Shown here: positions 47,696 through 57,590 of the stretch, piece by piece | How the letters are laid out: the number at the start of each line of letters is the position of its first letter | Position numbering within the stretch: the stretch's first letter is position 1 | NCBI RefSeq assembly: GCF_008831285.2 | Contig: NC_045141.1 | Span: 498,001-562,000, forward strand | Length of the DNA: 64,000 bases | Reading direction: 5' to 3' | From: Nymphaea colorata | Taxonomy: Eukaryota; Streptophyta; Magnoliopsida; Nymphaeales; Nymphaeaceae | Position numbers and translations under genes: made by a program | The notes under the pieces: model-generated | What the model saw: only the letters and a program-made list of their open reading frames with translations | Database searches by the model: none | What the model was told of the DNA's origin: nothing

Positions 47696-50600
47696 TGATA
47701 CGGGCCAACTTAGGACCATGCCGGGGCTGGCCGAGGACATGGTTGAAAGTAGCCATTTGGGGCAGGAGAAGTCCGCCTTGCAACAATTTAAGGCCAATCA
47801 AAACATTGTTGACCCAAGTTTGGGACAAGCGGGTGGAGAGGGTGGTCTGGATCAAGGCCTTAACAATCAAAGGAGGTTAATCCAGATCTTGGAGTTGGAG
47901 CAGAGGGAGGTGAGGGCGGAAATGGCAACGGCTCTGAGACATGGAATTGGAAGGGAACACCAACACTTGGGCGTGGCTTCTTCAAGCAAAGGCCAAGGCG
48001 ATGGACTAACCTCGGGTTAGATCAAGTCCACCTAGGCGTTGAGTCTAGAACCCAAACACTTAGGGCCAGCTTAGGGCGACACCTAGGCAAATGGGGTCCA
48101 AATCCAAGCCCGGACTAGTGCGGGAAGGAGGAGGGTCCAGTTAGGAATTGAGACATTTGGTCTCAACATTTTGATTAAGTATTTGCTTTTGCGCCATTTG
48201 TTTAGGCTTTTGGATTCAAGTTTTGATCCTGATCAAGTGTTTAGATCCATTATTTAGTCCAGACTATAAATACTTTGTAGACATTTGATTTCGTATGCAA
48301 CCAAGAATTTTGGAATTCATTTGTCAAGTTTCTCTCTCTCTCCTCACGGATCTCTCTCTCTCCTTGCGCACCTTCCTTCTCCACGGCGCTCTCTTGTCTT
48401 CCTCGTCCCCACATTTGGGTGAAACTGGCAGCCATTGCCGATTCCAGCCAAGCTTCCCCAAATCCGAGGGCTTCTTTTTCTCCTTGCCTTAATCTCTTTC
48501 TCTCTTCGCATCCACTTGCCCAAGGTTCGACGGCTAGAAGATCTCCAAGTGCTCCGGCGTGAAGAGTCTCCTTGCCCACGTTTTTCCCCACTTCAACATC
48601 TAGCTGTCAAATGGGCAATCTTCCTTGAACACGAGGGAGGATGAAAGGCCATATCAGCCCACGGTAGGACCTCATTCTGGCTAAGCACCTAGGTGGTGTA
48701 AGGTGTCGACATTGAACCAAGCGGTAGAAGGTTAGTGCAATAACTTTCCTTGGCGAATTGTGAAGCTTTGTTGGACTGTTTTGAGGTAAGATTCGGCCTT
48801 AGAGACCAGTTACCATGGTGTAAACCCATGAGTTGGGGCTGAATTCGACGGTGGAAGTTTGCTTCAAACCTGTTTTTACAAGTCACAAGGATACCTTGAG
48901 AAGTTCATGCTATATCCAAGCTTTTTGGTAAACGTTCACCGGCGTAATCAATCACAAATCTCAAGTTTAAGCTTCGGTTTAGGCCTGAGATTATTGCCGG
49001 AAAACAGTGAGAAAAGCATTAGAAAATCAATGATTTGGACGTGGCAAAAGAAGAAAAAAGTATAAAAGAATCGACGTCCAAGGAAAAGAAAACGATCGGC
49101 CAAGTTGGAAGCAATTGCAGCTTGAAACGGAGGAGTTCTAGGCTCGCCGAAAAAGTGAAATTCCGGTGACCGCTGCTCTTTTTCCGGCCCACACTTGGGG
49201 GCTCCGGCCAAAGGATCAGATCTCCTACATTCATGCAAAGGATCAGCCACATTTGGTGAGGGCGCAAGTGGGAAATCGTGTGGCAAACGGGAGGATCTCC
49301 TAGACGCGTACACCTAGCCGCCGGTGCATTTGGGATCATTTGGTCAGTCCTACTTTCAAGGCAAGTGGATTTTCTCATTTCGGCCTTTCACCAACTCCAC
49401 CCTTCATCCTCGCCACGTGGCGGAAATCTACAGCACAAGAGATATTCTTGGAGGGAGCTCCTATCTCTTCCCACATTTGGAGGAGGTGGACCACATTTGG
49501 TGGGATCGCCCCACCTTTTGGAGATTCGTTTGGGAATCCAATCCCACTTAGTTAGGTTACTGTCCCTCAATTTAGGTAGCCCAGCCTCCCCTTCCCGCCA
49601 CTTGTCCCAAGCCTTGCTCACGTGTACCACATTTGCCTAAACTGACCGCTTTTGTAGGCAACACTTTAGCCTCTCTTCCAAAACTAATGGAAGATAGCCA
49701 CCACGAGCCTAACACCTCAGCCTATCTTTTAGGTAGCCTAGTCAAGCCGTCATTCTCCCACATTTCTTGCCAATACTTCCTCACTCGTCCCCCTAGCCAG
49801 CCGCCGACATCATTTGGCCTTACACCTCACCCATTTCCATTTCTACCTAGCCAAGTCGCGCCTAGACCTACCCTTCCTACTTTTTAGGAACTCACATTTG
49901 GACCCCTTCCCTTAGCCCAATTGAACCAAGATTTGAACCCTATAACCTACCTCGCCTACTCTATCCTTGACCTTGTCCATTTCCTTAGCCGAGCTTAGAC
50001 CTAGTTTGACCTACCTAACCCGGACCCACCTAAGTCCACCCAAGCCAAAAGGGCTCACTCCTAGGCGGTCTCAACCATAGTCCCCAAGGGAGCCCGCGGT
50101 CTTCCCTACCGCAGCCTTGTGTTTTTGAGACCGGTGAGTCTCGCCGCCGCCACTTCCGGCAACCACCGGCCGCCGCTGCTACCTTTCCTGCGACCCTCCG
50201 GTGACTTTTCCAGCCAGCAAGTACTTCATCCGGTGTGGTTCTGCAAGCTCCTAGGCGACTTTCAGAGAAGGCCTATCCTCATCCGCGGCTTCTTGGAGGT
50301 GTCTTCACCCATCGGCGCCCTCTTCTTCCTTGGAGCCAGCGTCAACTTCCAGCCCCCTTCCGCCGTGCTGCTGAAAATACCCGAGTGTGGAATCTCACCT
50401 CGTGGTCCTTGGGTATTCACTCGCCAAGCTAGCCTTGGCCGGTACTTTCCTAAACCCCCTATAGACTCGTGGGAGGGTGTCTTTGCTTTTGTTATTTGCT
50501 TTCTAGCCGGCTTCGACCATTACTCTTCTTTGTGTTACCTCGGCAGTCATTGGCCAAAGACACGAACACAAGAGAGTCAGCCTATCTATTGGGGTTTGGG

Positions 50601-50909
50601 TGTGGTTTACGTGATTAGGCATGGTTTGTTATGGTTTGCTGAGTGAGTTGTGAGAGCATTTGATGTATCGCGCACGCTTGTACTGGCCTCACAACCTCTA
50701 GTTTTTGTAGTAGGTTCAGCTTTGGGTTTGGGATTCGCCTCACATGTACATTTGTCCTATTGAGTTTTTGCGCCGGGGTCCTGTCCGGCTGGGTAGTGTC
50801 CTTGTATTTAATTTGTTCTAGGTTTAGCTTAGGCTGTCTCAAAGTGATCTTGGGGATAGGTTCGGCAGTCTGGATTGGGCGTGATCGACTCTGAGGTTAG
50901 ATCCTACCA
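47696..50909 (+). repeat. 5' LTR (3214 bp)
   Basis: Collinear with 54583-57585. It keeps a 200-bp segment (about 50539-50738) that the 3' LTR has lost between two CCTC words. Other differences include a 9-bp GGAGAGGGT-type insertion near 47835. Unusual features are the TATA box only about 570 bp from the start and a very long GC-rich region behind it. Open frames inside (for example 50119-50646) have no known motif. Confidence 0.95.
48265..48272 (+). promoter_or_regulatory. TATA box of the 5' LTR
   Basis: TATAAATA in the context CAGACTATAAATACTTTG, followed about 60 bases later by a CT-rich patch (TCTCTCTCTCC), as in plant core promoters. The 3' LTR has TATAAGTA at the matching site (55158), a likely damaged box. 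Confidence 0.7.
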
Positions 50910-50912
50910 ATT

Positions 50913-50924
50913 TGGTATCAGAGC
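50913..50924 (+). other. Primer-binding site, tRNA-iMet
   Basis: TGGTATCAGAGC is complementary to the 3' end of plant initiator methionine tRNA, the commonest primer of plant LTR retrotransposons. It starts 3 bases after the LTR. Confidence 0.95.
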
Positions 50925-51743
50925 AGACTTGGGAAGCATCATTGGATTTCAGTTTTGGTTTTGGAATTTGAAGTTTGTTAGCCGTTCAGATTTAGTAATA
51001 GTTGCAGTGTTCAGCTCGTTGTTAGCGGATTTCTGTTTTAGAGCAGTTTGTGGTTTCTGGCCTGTCGCAGCCAGCAGAAGTACACACATGATATCAGGGG
51101 TGAAACAACCTTGGAATTGGCTGAAATTTTGTGGTGATCTTCATAATTAATTTTTCTTCAAAAGTTATATTGGGCGCCAGACGTGGTATTACCAGAAAAT
51201 TAGAGTTTTTGGCCCTGTACCAGCGAAACCGGCTGGGGAGACAGAACCTGTCCGGGAGACAGTATGTCTGGAAGATCACATTGGATCGAAGGCTTCCAGC
51301 AGTCAAACTGAGCTGTAATTTTGTGGGTAGACAGATAACTATCCCAACTTCGTGTTGATCAATTTTGGAGGTGAAATTCCACCATTTGGAATTTATGTGT
51401 GTCAGCCTTGGGCTGCCTTAAAAACAGTCTAGACTCTAGTTGTGCACACCGCGCAACACTAAGGTGCTTGAGCTCGAGGTGCACTGTCGAGGCGTCAGGA
51501 AGACGCGACAGTTTAGGCCCCACTCTGGGCCCAGCTGAGAGCGAGAGTTAGCCACCGAGGCGCCAGGCGGGCATGGTGACAGGCAGACTAGTTCCACCTT
51601 CCTTAGATGCACTTGGGCAGATTGCAGATGGTGATTGCGGCAGTATGAGCAGATTTTCAGTGAGTTGTTACAGCAATTACACCAGCTTTTTGAGTGATTA
51701 ATTACAACAAGTAGTTGCGTTCGTAGTTTGTTTGGAAGAATAG
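50925..51743 (+). other. Untranslated leader of the element
   Basis: No coding motif was recognised. A TAG at 51741-51743 is in frame directly before the first ATG of the FHA-like reading frame, so that ATG is a well-defined start. Confidence 0.6.
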
Positions 51744-53015
51744 ATGATAGATATAAGTGCCCGTCTAAAAGGATCCAAGATGGACATGCTCCTAAGCACC
51801 TATGAGAATGGAAAGTGTAAAGGGACAATTTGGTTAGTTCGAGGGGAGAATTGGAACCAAGGGCCAAGACAAATTTACATCAAGTCTGGTAGCTCGCCCT
51901 GCTGTGATCTGGTGTTTCAACACCCGAGTGTCGAAGAATACCATTTTATGTTGGTCATTAATAAGGATACCCGTACAACTTGGGTCACAAATGATACACG
52001 AACGGGTAGACTCATTGTGGCAGGAACCAAAGTTAGACCATATCAAAGAAAGACAATCTCTCCAGGAGAAACTATATATGTGGGAAACATGAAAACGTGT
52101 TTGGTGTTGGAAACGGAATCCTCCCAATACGCCCCAAAGCAGGAAAAGAATTTTGGTGAAGCGAGCAGTGGAAGTGACAATGAAACATCATCAGAGTCCG
52201 ATAATGAGAATAGTGCGGAATTTTCCAATGACGAGGAATCACAGTCGTCTAATGAAAGGAACATCACTTTTGGCATGCCACGGGCAGCAACCAATGGGAA
52301 TACTTCACCTTTGAACAAGGGAAAACTTTGGGTTTCAAGTCATTCCCTTTCCAAGGTCACTTCTTCTATGGCCAGAGAGCAAAACCCGCATGAAGATAAA
52401 AGGAAACGCTTACGAAGTCCAGCTAGTACACATCTTTGTGCCAATCAACCATACATGAACCAAGACGATAAGATGGTATTGGATATCACTCCTTCAACTA
52501 GGAAAGGGCTAATAAGGATTCCTCAAACATTAACTTTTGTCAAGAAATTGAAGGACAATACTCAGCTAAAGACCAACACCGCTCCTCCACCGAGAAGAAC
52601 AGGCAATACAAGGGCGTATAGGCAGCTATATGCATCCAAACCGCCTATTCAAACTAAGCCCCACCAAGATGTTGCGGCCAACATGGAAGGAGAAATCACA
52701 CAGTCTTTAAGAATGGTAAAACCAAATTCTGAAAGTAAAAATCGGGAACCAGCAGCTTATTCCAAGTTTGAAAATCATATTGTTCAGTTAGAAGACGTAC
52801 TTCAAAAGCAGCCTGAAAAAGGGACTGATGGTCTAGTACTAATATCCCTACCAAAGGCCGAAAACGAGACAAGGAGTATGAGGAGGGATGACAACGATAA
52901 AGAGAGACTTCCTTTAGATAAGCTGACCAGATCAACAGAAACATGGACCACACAAGAAATTATGATGGAGATTGATCGGGAATACCTAGATTCTAAAACG
53001 GGCAAAAGGTACTGA
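51744..53015 (+). CDS. FHA-like domain protein of the retrotransposon, N-terminal part (423 codons)
   Basis: Residues about 28-124 look like a forkhead-associated fold: CCDLVFQHPSVEEYHFMLVI matches the cDi.f.hpsVSr.Ha.i block, and then TWVTNDTRTGRLIVAGTKV and SPGETIYVGNMKTCLVLE match the DL.STNGT.vNg..v and L.dGD.I.lG blocks. FHA domains bind phosphothreonine peptides. Here the key histidine (H67) stays, but the serine before it is E64 and the upstream GR is not clear, so binding may be altered. Residues 141-172 are acidic and serine-rich; KRKRLR at 219-224 could be a nuclear-localisation signal. The rest is hydrophilic and probably disordered. The ATG at 51744 follows an in-frame TAG. The frame stops at a TGA (53013-53015) and continues open behind it. 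The FHA call is by eye. Confidence 0.6.
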   Translation: MIDISARLKGSKMDMLLSTYENGKCKGTIWLVRGENWNQGPRQIYIKSGSSPCCDLVFQHPSVEEYHFMLVINKDTRTTWVTNDTRTGRLIVAGTKVRPYQRKTISPGETIYVGNMKTCLVLETESSQYAPKQEKNFGEASSGSDNETSSESDNENSAEFSNDEESQSSNERNITFGMPRAATNGNTSPLNKGKLWVSSHSLSKVTSSMAREQNPHEDKRKRLRSPASTHLCANQPYMNQDDKMVLDITPSTRKGLIRIPQTLTFVKKLKDNTQLKTNTAPPPRRTGNTRAYRQLYASKPPIQTKPHQDVAANMEGEITQSLRMVKPNSESKNREPAAYSKFENHIVQLEDVLQKQPEKGTDGLVLISLPKAENETRSMRRDDNDKERLPLDKLTRSTETWTTQEIMMEIDREYLDSKTGKRY

Positions 53016-54170
53016 TCCAACATAACACAACCTGTATTACAACAAGGTACATTATCCCCATCCGAAGTGGAAAAGTTGGAAACCAGTATTCAGCCAGCAT
53101 CAATCCCAGGTAAAGATGAGCTTTTAATCTGTCAAGCTCTAGCGTCTCCAATGGGAAAGGAGGAAGAGCCTTTTGAGCCCTACCCCCTTCAGCACATACT
53201 TCCGAATGATGTAGTGGAATTAATCCGATACCAACTACAGGAAGAACTCATTCTAGTTGGAAAAGGGCCCCTCAACAATGAAAGCATAGGATCCAACTCC
53301 AGAGATGCCACCATGGAGATGGAAGAAGTAGGGCATCCCACCGAGGAAGAGATTATGCGACCACTTCCTCTTCCTATCCAAGGTAAGATAGAACCTAAGG
53401 AGGAAGGTCACGATCCATATGAGGAACAAAGGTCTATTACCAAGATGAGGAAGGAACTACAAAGGTGCATGACTCAAGAGTTAGTAAGTCGCAATCCCCA
53501 TAAGTATGAAGCAAAGAAGCGGGAACCATGCGAAGTATCCTTTCAACCTCAAACATCAAGAAAAACTAAGGCATACCAATTAGCCTATGTGAGGAAGAAT
53601 GTTTTTCCCAACATGAAAAAAGGGAGTAGTTCCAAGCAATGTGCCTTCCCTACCAGAAGATTGACCAAGAATGGATGTAAGCAGAGGACTAAGCCCCTTA
53701 ACGTCCAAGAAATGTTAGAAAAAGAGCAGTTGGCTGAGTGTGATGGAATCCTCCCTGAATCCGAAGAGGATAGTATAAGTAGCTCAGAGAACCTCCATGA
53801 CTCCACTTCAAAAGGGGGTCCATTCCAAAATAATGAAAAGGAAAATCCAGCCAATTACCATAGTGCACACCAAGTAAATAAAGTGGACCAAGGAGTTATT
53901 AGTTCACAAACTGAACCATACAAGTTCAAGGGATCTACTCTAGCCACCTTGGAAACATCACAATGGCGGCTTGACCTTCAAAATGGTGGCCATACTACGT
54001 CACGAACTCGGGGAAACAAGATTGAAAAGCTTTACCCGAAAAGATGGAGAGCCTATCAGTTTCCAAACTCTCCAAACCTACTCGTGAGCTGTGGGAAAGC
54101 TTTGGGCCTTTTATGCCCCATACACTGGAGTCAGTTGTACCCCATGACCCCAAAAAGAGTAGCGCAATAG
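53016..54170 (+). CDS. Continuation of the same retrotransposon reading frame (middle part)
   Basis: Same frame as the FHA-like part and separated from it only by the TGA at 53013, with no other stop until TAG at 54168. This suggests one ancestral frame of about 800 codons broken by a point mutation (readthrough is the alternative). The sequence is hydrophilic, with an acidic serine run (ESEEDSISSSE) and a block SRKTKAYQLAYVRK that resembles RRTGNTRAYRQLYASK at residues 284-299 of the first part, a possible internal repeat. No enzyme motif is seen. The last ~45 codons (after about 54026) overlap the next frame and look less protein-like, so the true path probably leaves this frame there. The only start is an internal GTG, so independent initiation is unlikely. 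Confidence 0.5.
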   Translation, partial: SNITQPVLQQGTLSPSEVEKLETSIQPASIPGKDELLICQALASPMGKEEEPFEPYPLQHILPNDVVELIRYQLQEELILVGKGPLNNESIGSNSRDATMEMEEVGHPTEEEIMRPLPLPIQGKIEPKEEGHDPYEEQRSITKMRKELQRCMTQELVSRNPHKYEAKKREPCEVSFQPQTSRKTKAYQLAYVRKNVFPNMKKGSSSKQCAFPTRRLTKNGCKQRTKPLNVQEMLEKEQLAECDGILPESEEDSISSSENLHDSTSKGGPFQNNEKENPANYHSAHQVNKVDQGVISSQTEPYKFKGSTLATLETSQWRLDLQNGGHTTSRTRGNKIEKLYPKRWRAYQFPNSPNLLVSCGKALGLLCPIHWSQLYPMTPKRVAQ

Positions 54171-54829
54171 AAGCACAACAGGCCCTGAGCAGTAAAGGCC
54201 AGCAAGTTCTTCGAGCAAAAAACAGACAATGGCAAGCACATGACCGCGGGAGAGCCAGTCCACAACTAGAGGACACTAAAATGAGCAAACAACTGACAGG
54301 GCAGCACAGGGTTTTGATTGAACAGCTACCCTATGGCTATGGCCCAGGGCAGTTGCAACTCAGCCGAATAGAACAAAGGGAAAGAATGACTCGGGTGATT
54401 ACTAAGGTCTACCCTAGAGGTCTAAGAAGATGTTTCCTTTTCCTAAGAAACTCCTTAGGAGCGTTACCTAGAGATTATGGACCAAAGAGGAAACGGAAAA
54501 GAGAGAGTGACTATGAACAGAGCCACCAAAGGAAATGTTTGCTAGGAGCTTGGGGACAAGCTCATTTTAAGGAGGGTGGATCTGATACAGGCCAACTTAG
54601 GACCATGCCGGGGCTGGCCGAGGACATGGTTGAAAGTAGCCATTTGGGGCAGGAGCAGTCCGCCTTGCAACAATTTAAGGCCAATCAAAACATTGTTGAC
54701 CCAAGTTTGGGACAAGCGGGTGGTCTGGATCAAGGCCTTAACAATCAAAAGGAGGTTAATCCAGATCTTGGAGTTGGAGCAGAGGGAGGTGAGGGCGGAA
54801 ATGGCAACGGCTCTGAGACATGGAATTAG
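54026..54829 (+). CDS. C-terminal part of the retrotransposon protein in the -1 frame, running into the 3' LTR
   Basis: Overlaps the end of the previous frame (54026-54170), shifted by -1; an ATG lies at 54044. It begins MESLSVSKLSKPTREL and contains a basic cluster, YGPKRKRKRESDYEQ (around 54478-54520), a second possible nuclear-localisation signal. The frame passes the polypurine tract and continues 247 nt into the 3' LTR, ending in a glycine-rich tail. It is either the C-terminus of one long protein after a frameshift mutation, or reached by -1 ribosomal frameshifting (a CCCAAAA heptamer lies in the overlap). No known family was recognised. Confidence 0.45.
   Translation, partial: KALPEKMESLSVSKLSKPTRELWESFGPFMPHTLESVVPHDPKKSSAIEAQQALSSKGQQVLRAKNRQWQAHDRGRASPQLEDTKMSKQLTGQHRVLIEQLPYGYGPGQLQLSRIEQRERMTRVITKVYPRGLRRCFLFLRNSLGALPRDYGPKRKRKRESDYEQSHQRKCLLGAWGQAHFKEGGSDTGQLRTMPGLAEDMVESSHLGQEQSALQQFKANQNIVDPSLGQAGGLDQGLNNQKEVNPDLGVGAEGGEGGNGNGSETWN
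54149..54155 (+). promoter_or_regulatory. Possible -1 frameshift heptamer (C CCA AAA)
   Basis: In the frame of the middle part the codons are CCA AAA preceded by C, which fits X XXY YYZ. It lies 12 nt before the TAG of that frame, and a -1 shift here enters the downstream open frame. No downstream pseudoknot was worked out. Confidence 0.25.
54569..54580 (+). other. Polypurine tract
   Basis: AAGGAGGGTGGA lies two bases before the 3' LTR start. Confidence 0.85.
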
Positions 54830-57585
54830 AAGGGAACACCAACACTTGGGCGTGGCTTCTTCAAGCAAAGGCCAAGGCGATGGACTAACCTCGGGTTAGA
54901 TCAAGTCCACCTAGGTGTTGAGTCTAGAACCCAAACACTTAGGGCCAGCTTAGGGCGACGCCTAGGCAAATGGGGTCCAAATTCAAGCCCGGACTAGTGT
55001 GGGAAGGAGGAGGGTCCAGTTAGGAATTGAGACATTTGGTCTCAACCTTTGCTTTTGCACATTTTGATTAAGTATTTGCTTTTGCGCCATTTGTTTAGGC
55101 TTTTGGATTCAAGTTTTGATCCTGATCAAGTGTTTAGATCCATTATTTAGTCCAGACTATAAGTACTTTGTAGACATTTGATTTCGTATGCAATCAAGAA
55201 TTTTGGAAATCATTTGTCAAGTTTCTCTCTCTCTCCTCACGAATCTCTCTCTCTCCTTGCGTACCTTCCTTCTCCACGGCGCTCTCTTGTCTTCCTCGTC
55301 CCCACATTTGGGTGAAACCGGCAGCCATTGCCGATTCCAGCCAAGTTTCCCCAAATCCGAGGGCTTCTTTTTCTCCTTGCCTTAATCTCTTTCTCTCTTC
55401 GCATCCACTCGCCCAAGGTTCGACGGATAGAAGATCTCCAAGTGCTCCGGCGTGAAGAGTCTCCTTGCCCACGTTTTTCCCCACTTCAACATCTGGCTGT
55501 CAAATGTGCAATCTTCCTTGAACACGAGGGAGGATTAAAGGCCAGATCAGCCCACGGGAGGACCTCATTCCGGCTAAGCACCTAGGTGGTGTAAGGTGTC
55601 GACATTGAACCAAGCGGTAGAAGGTTAGTGCAATAACTTTCCTTGGCGAATTGTGAAGCTTGTTGGACTGTTTTGAGGTAAGATTCGGCCTTAGAGACCA
55701 GTTATTTCCCATGGTGTAAACTCGTGAGTTGGGGCTGAATTCGACGGTGGAAGTTTGCTTCAAACATGTTTTTACAAGTCACAAGGATACCTTGAGAAGT
55801 TCGTGCTATACCCAAGCATTTTGGTAAACGTTCACCGGCGGAATCAATCACAAATCTCAAGTTTAAGCTTCGGTTTAGGCCTGAGATTATTGCCAGAAAA
55901 CAGTGAGAAAAGCATTAGAAAATCAATGATTTGGACGTGGCAAAAGAAGAAAAAAGTATAAAAGAATCGACGTCCAAGGAAAAGAAAAGGATCGGCCAAG
56001 TTGGAAGCAATTCCAGCTTGAAACGGAGGAGTTGTAAGCTCGCCAAAAATCTGAAATTCCTGGCGACCGCTGCTCTTTTTTCGGCGAACATTTGGGTGCT
56101 CCGGCCAAAGGATCAGATCTCCTACAATCGTGCAAAGGATCAGCCACATTTGGTGAGGGCGCAAGTGGGAAATCGTGTGGCAAACGGGAGGATCTCCTAG
56201 ATGCGTACACCTAGCCGCCGGTGCATTTGGGATCATTTGGTCAGTCCTACTTTCGAGGTAAGTGGATTTTCTCATTTGGGACTTTCGCCAACTCCACCCT
56301 TCATCCTCGCTACGTGGTGGAAATCTAGAGCACAAGAGATATTCTTGGAGGGAGCTCGCTATCTCTTCCCACATTTGGAGGAGGTGGACCACATTTGGTG
56401 GGATCGCCCCACCTTTTGGAGATTCCTTTGGCAATCGAATCCCACTTAGTTAGGTTAGTGTCCCTCAATTTAGGTAGCCCAGCCTCCCCTTCCCGCCACT
56501 TGTCCCAAGCCTTGCCCACGTGTCCCACATTTGCCTAAACCGATCCCCTTTTGTAGGCAACACCTTAGCCTCTCTTCCAAAACTAGTGGAAGATAGCCAC
56601 CATGAGCCTAACACCTCAGCCTATCTTTTAGCTAGCCTAGTCAAGCCGTCATTCTCCCACATTTCTTGCCAATACTTCCTCACTCGTCCCCCTAGCTAGC
56701 CGCCAACATTATTTGGCCTTACACCTCACCCATTTCCATTTCTACCTAGCCAAGTCACACCTAGACTTACCCTTCCTACTTTTTAGGAACTCACATTTGG
56801 ACCCCTTCCCTTAGCCCAATTGAACCAAGATTTGAACCCTAGAACCTACCTCGCCTACTCTATCCTTGACCTAGTCCATTTCCTTAGCCGAGCTTAGACC
56901 TAGTTTGACCTACCTAACCCGGACCCACATAAGTCCACCCAAGCCAAAAAGGCTCACTCCTAGGTCGTCTCAACCTTAGTCCCCAAGGCAGCCCGCGGTC
57001 TTCCCTACCGCAGCCTTGTGCTCTTGAGACCGGTGAGTCTCGCCGCCGCCGCTGCTACTTTTCCAGCGACCATCCGGTGACTTTTCCAGCCAGCGACTAC
57101 TTCATCCGGTGTGGTTCCACTAGCTCCTAGGCAACTTTCGGAGAAGGCCTATCCTCATCCGTGGCTTCTTGGAGGTGTCTTCACTTGTCGGCGCCCTCTT
57201 CTTCCTTGGAGCCAGCGTCAACTTCCAGCCCCCTTCCACCGTGCTGCTGAAAATACCCGAGTGTGGAATCTCACCTCGTGGTCCTTGGGTATTCACTCGC
57301 CAAGCTAGCCTTGGCCGGTACTTTCCTAAACCCCCTATAGACTCGTGGGAGGGTGTCTTTGCTTTTGTTATTTGCTTTCTAGCCGGCTTCGGCCATTACT
57401 CTTCTTTGTGTTACCTCACTTGTACCGTTTGTCCTATTGGGTTTTTGCGCCGGGGTCCTGTCCGGCTGGGTAGTGTCCTTGTATTTAATTCGTTCTAGGT
57501 TTAGTTTAGGCTGTCTCAAGTGATCTTGAGGATAGGTTCGGCAGTCTGGATTGGGCGTGATCGACTCTCAGGTTAGATCCTACCA
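54583..57585 (+). repeat. 3' LTR (3003 bp)
   Basis: Collinear with the 5' LTR. It begins TGATACAGGCC and ends CCTACCA. It has a 200-bp deletion near 57416 with CCTC microhomology, a ~17-bp difference near 55045, and a short deletion in the CCGCCG region near 57045. Confidence 0.95.
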
Positions 57586-57590
57586 GTACT
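57586..57590. repeat. Target-site duplication, right copy (GTACT)
   Basis: Identical to 47691-47695. Confidence 0.95.

Larger units (their letters stand above)
47696..57585 (+). mobile_element. Complete non-autonomous LTR retrotransposon (LARD-like) encoding an FHA-like protein
   Basis: Two direct LTRs (3214 and 3003 bp) start TGATAC and end CCTACCA, and are flanked by perfect GTACT duplications. A tRNA-iMet primer-binding site lies 3 bases after the 5' LTR, and a polypurine tract just before the 3' LTR. The LTRs differ by scattered substitutions and a few indels, so the insertion is not very old. The 3.67 kb interior shows no RT, integrase, protease or zinc knuckle. Its size resembles LARDs (large retrotransposon derivatives), but unlike those it has a long open reading frame. 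It must have been copied in trans. Confidence 0.95.

Noticed and set aside
47418-48020. 200-codon open frame at the left edge of the LTR element
   Set aside because: It runs from host flank across the LTR boundary at 47696 into U3, so it is a chance fusion frame.
50119-50646. 175-codon open frame inside the 5' LTR
   Set aside because: GC-rich sequence gives long frames by chance. The copy in the 3' LTR is interrupted by the 200-bp deletion and no motif is recognisable.
51744-54829. Gag, zinc knuckle, protease or RT motifs in the interior of the LARD-like element
   Set aside because: Looked for CCHC, DSG/DTG, YLDDI/YVDD and DDE contexts in the open frames; none were seen.
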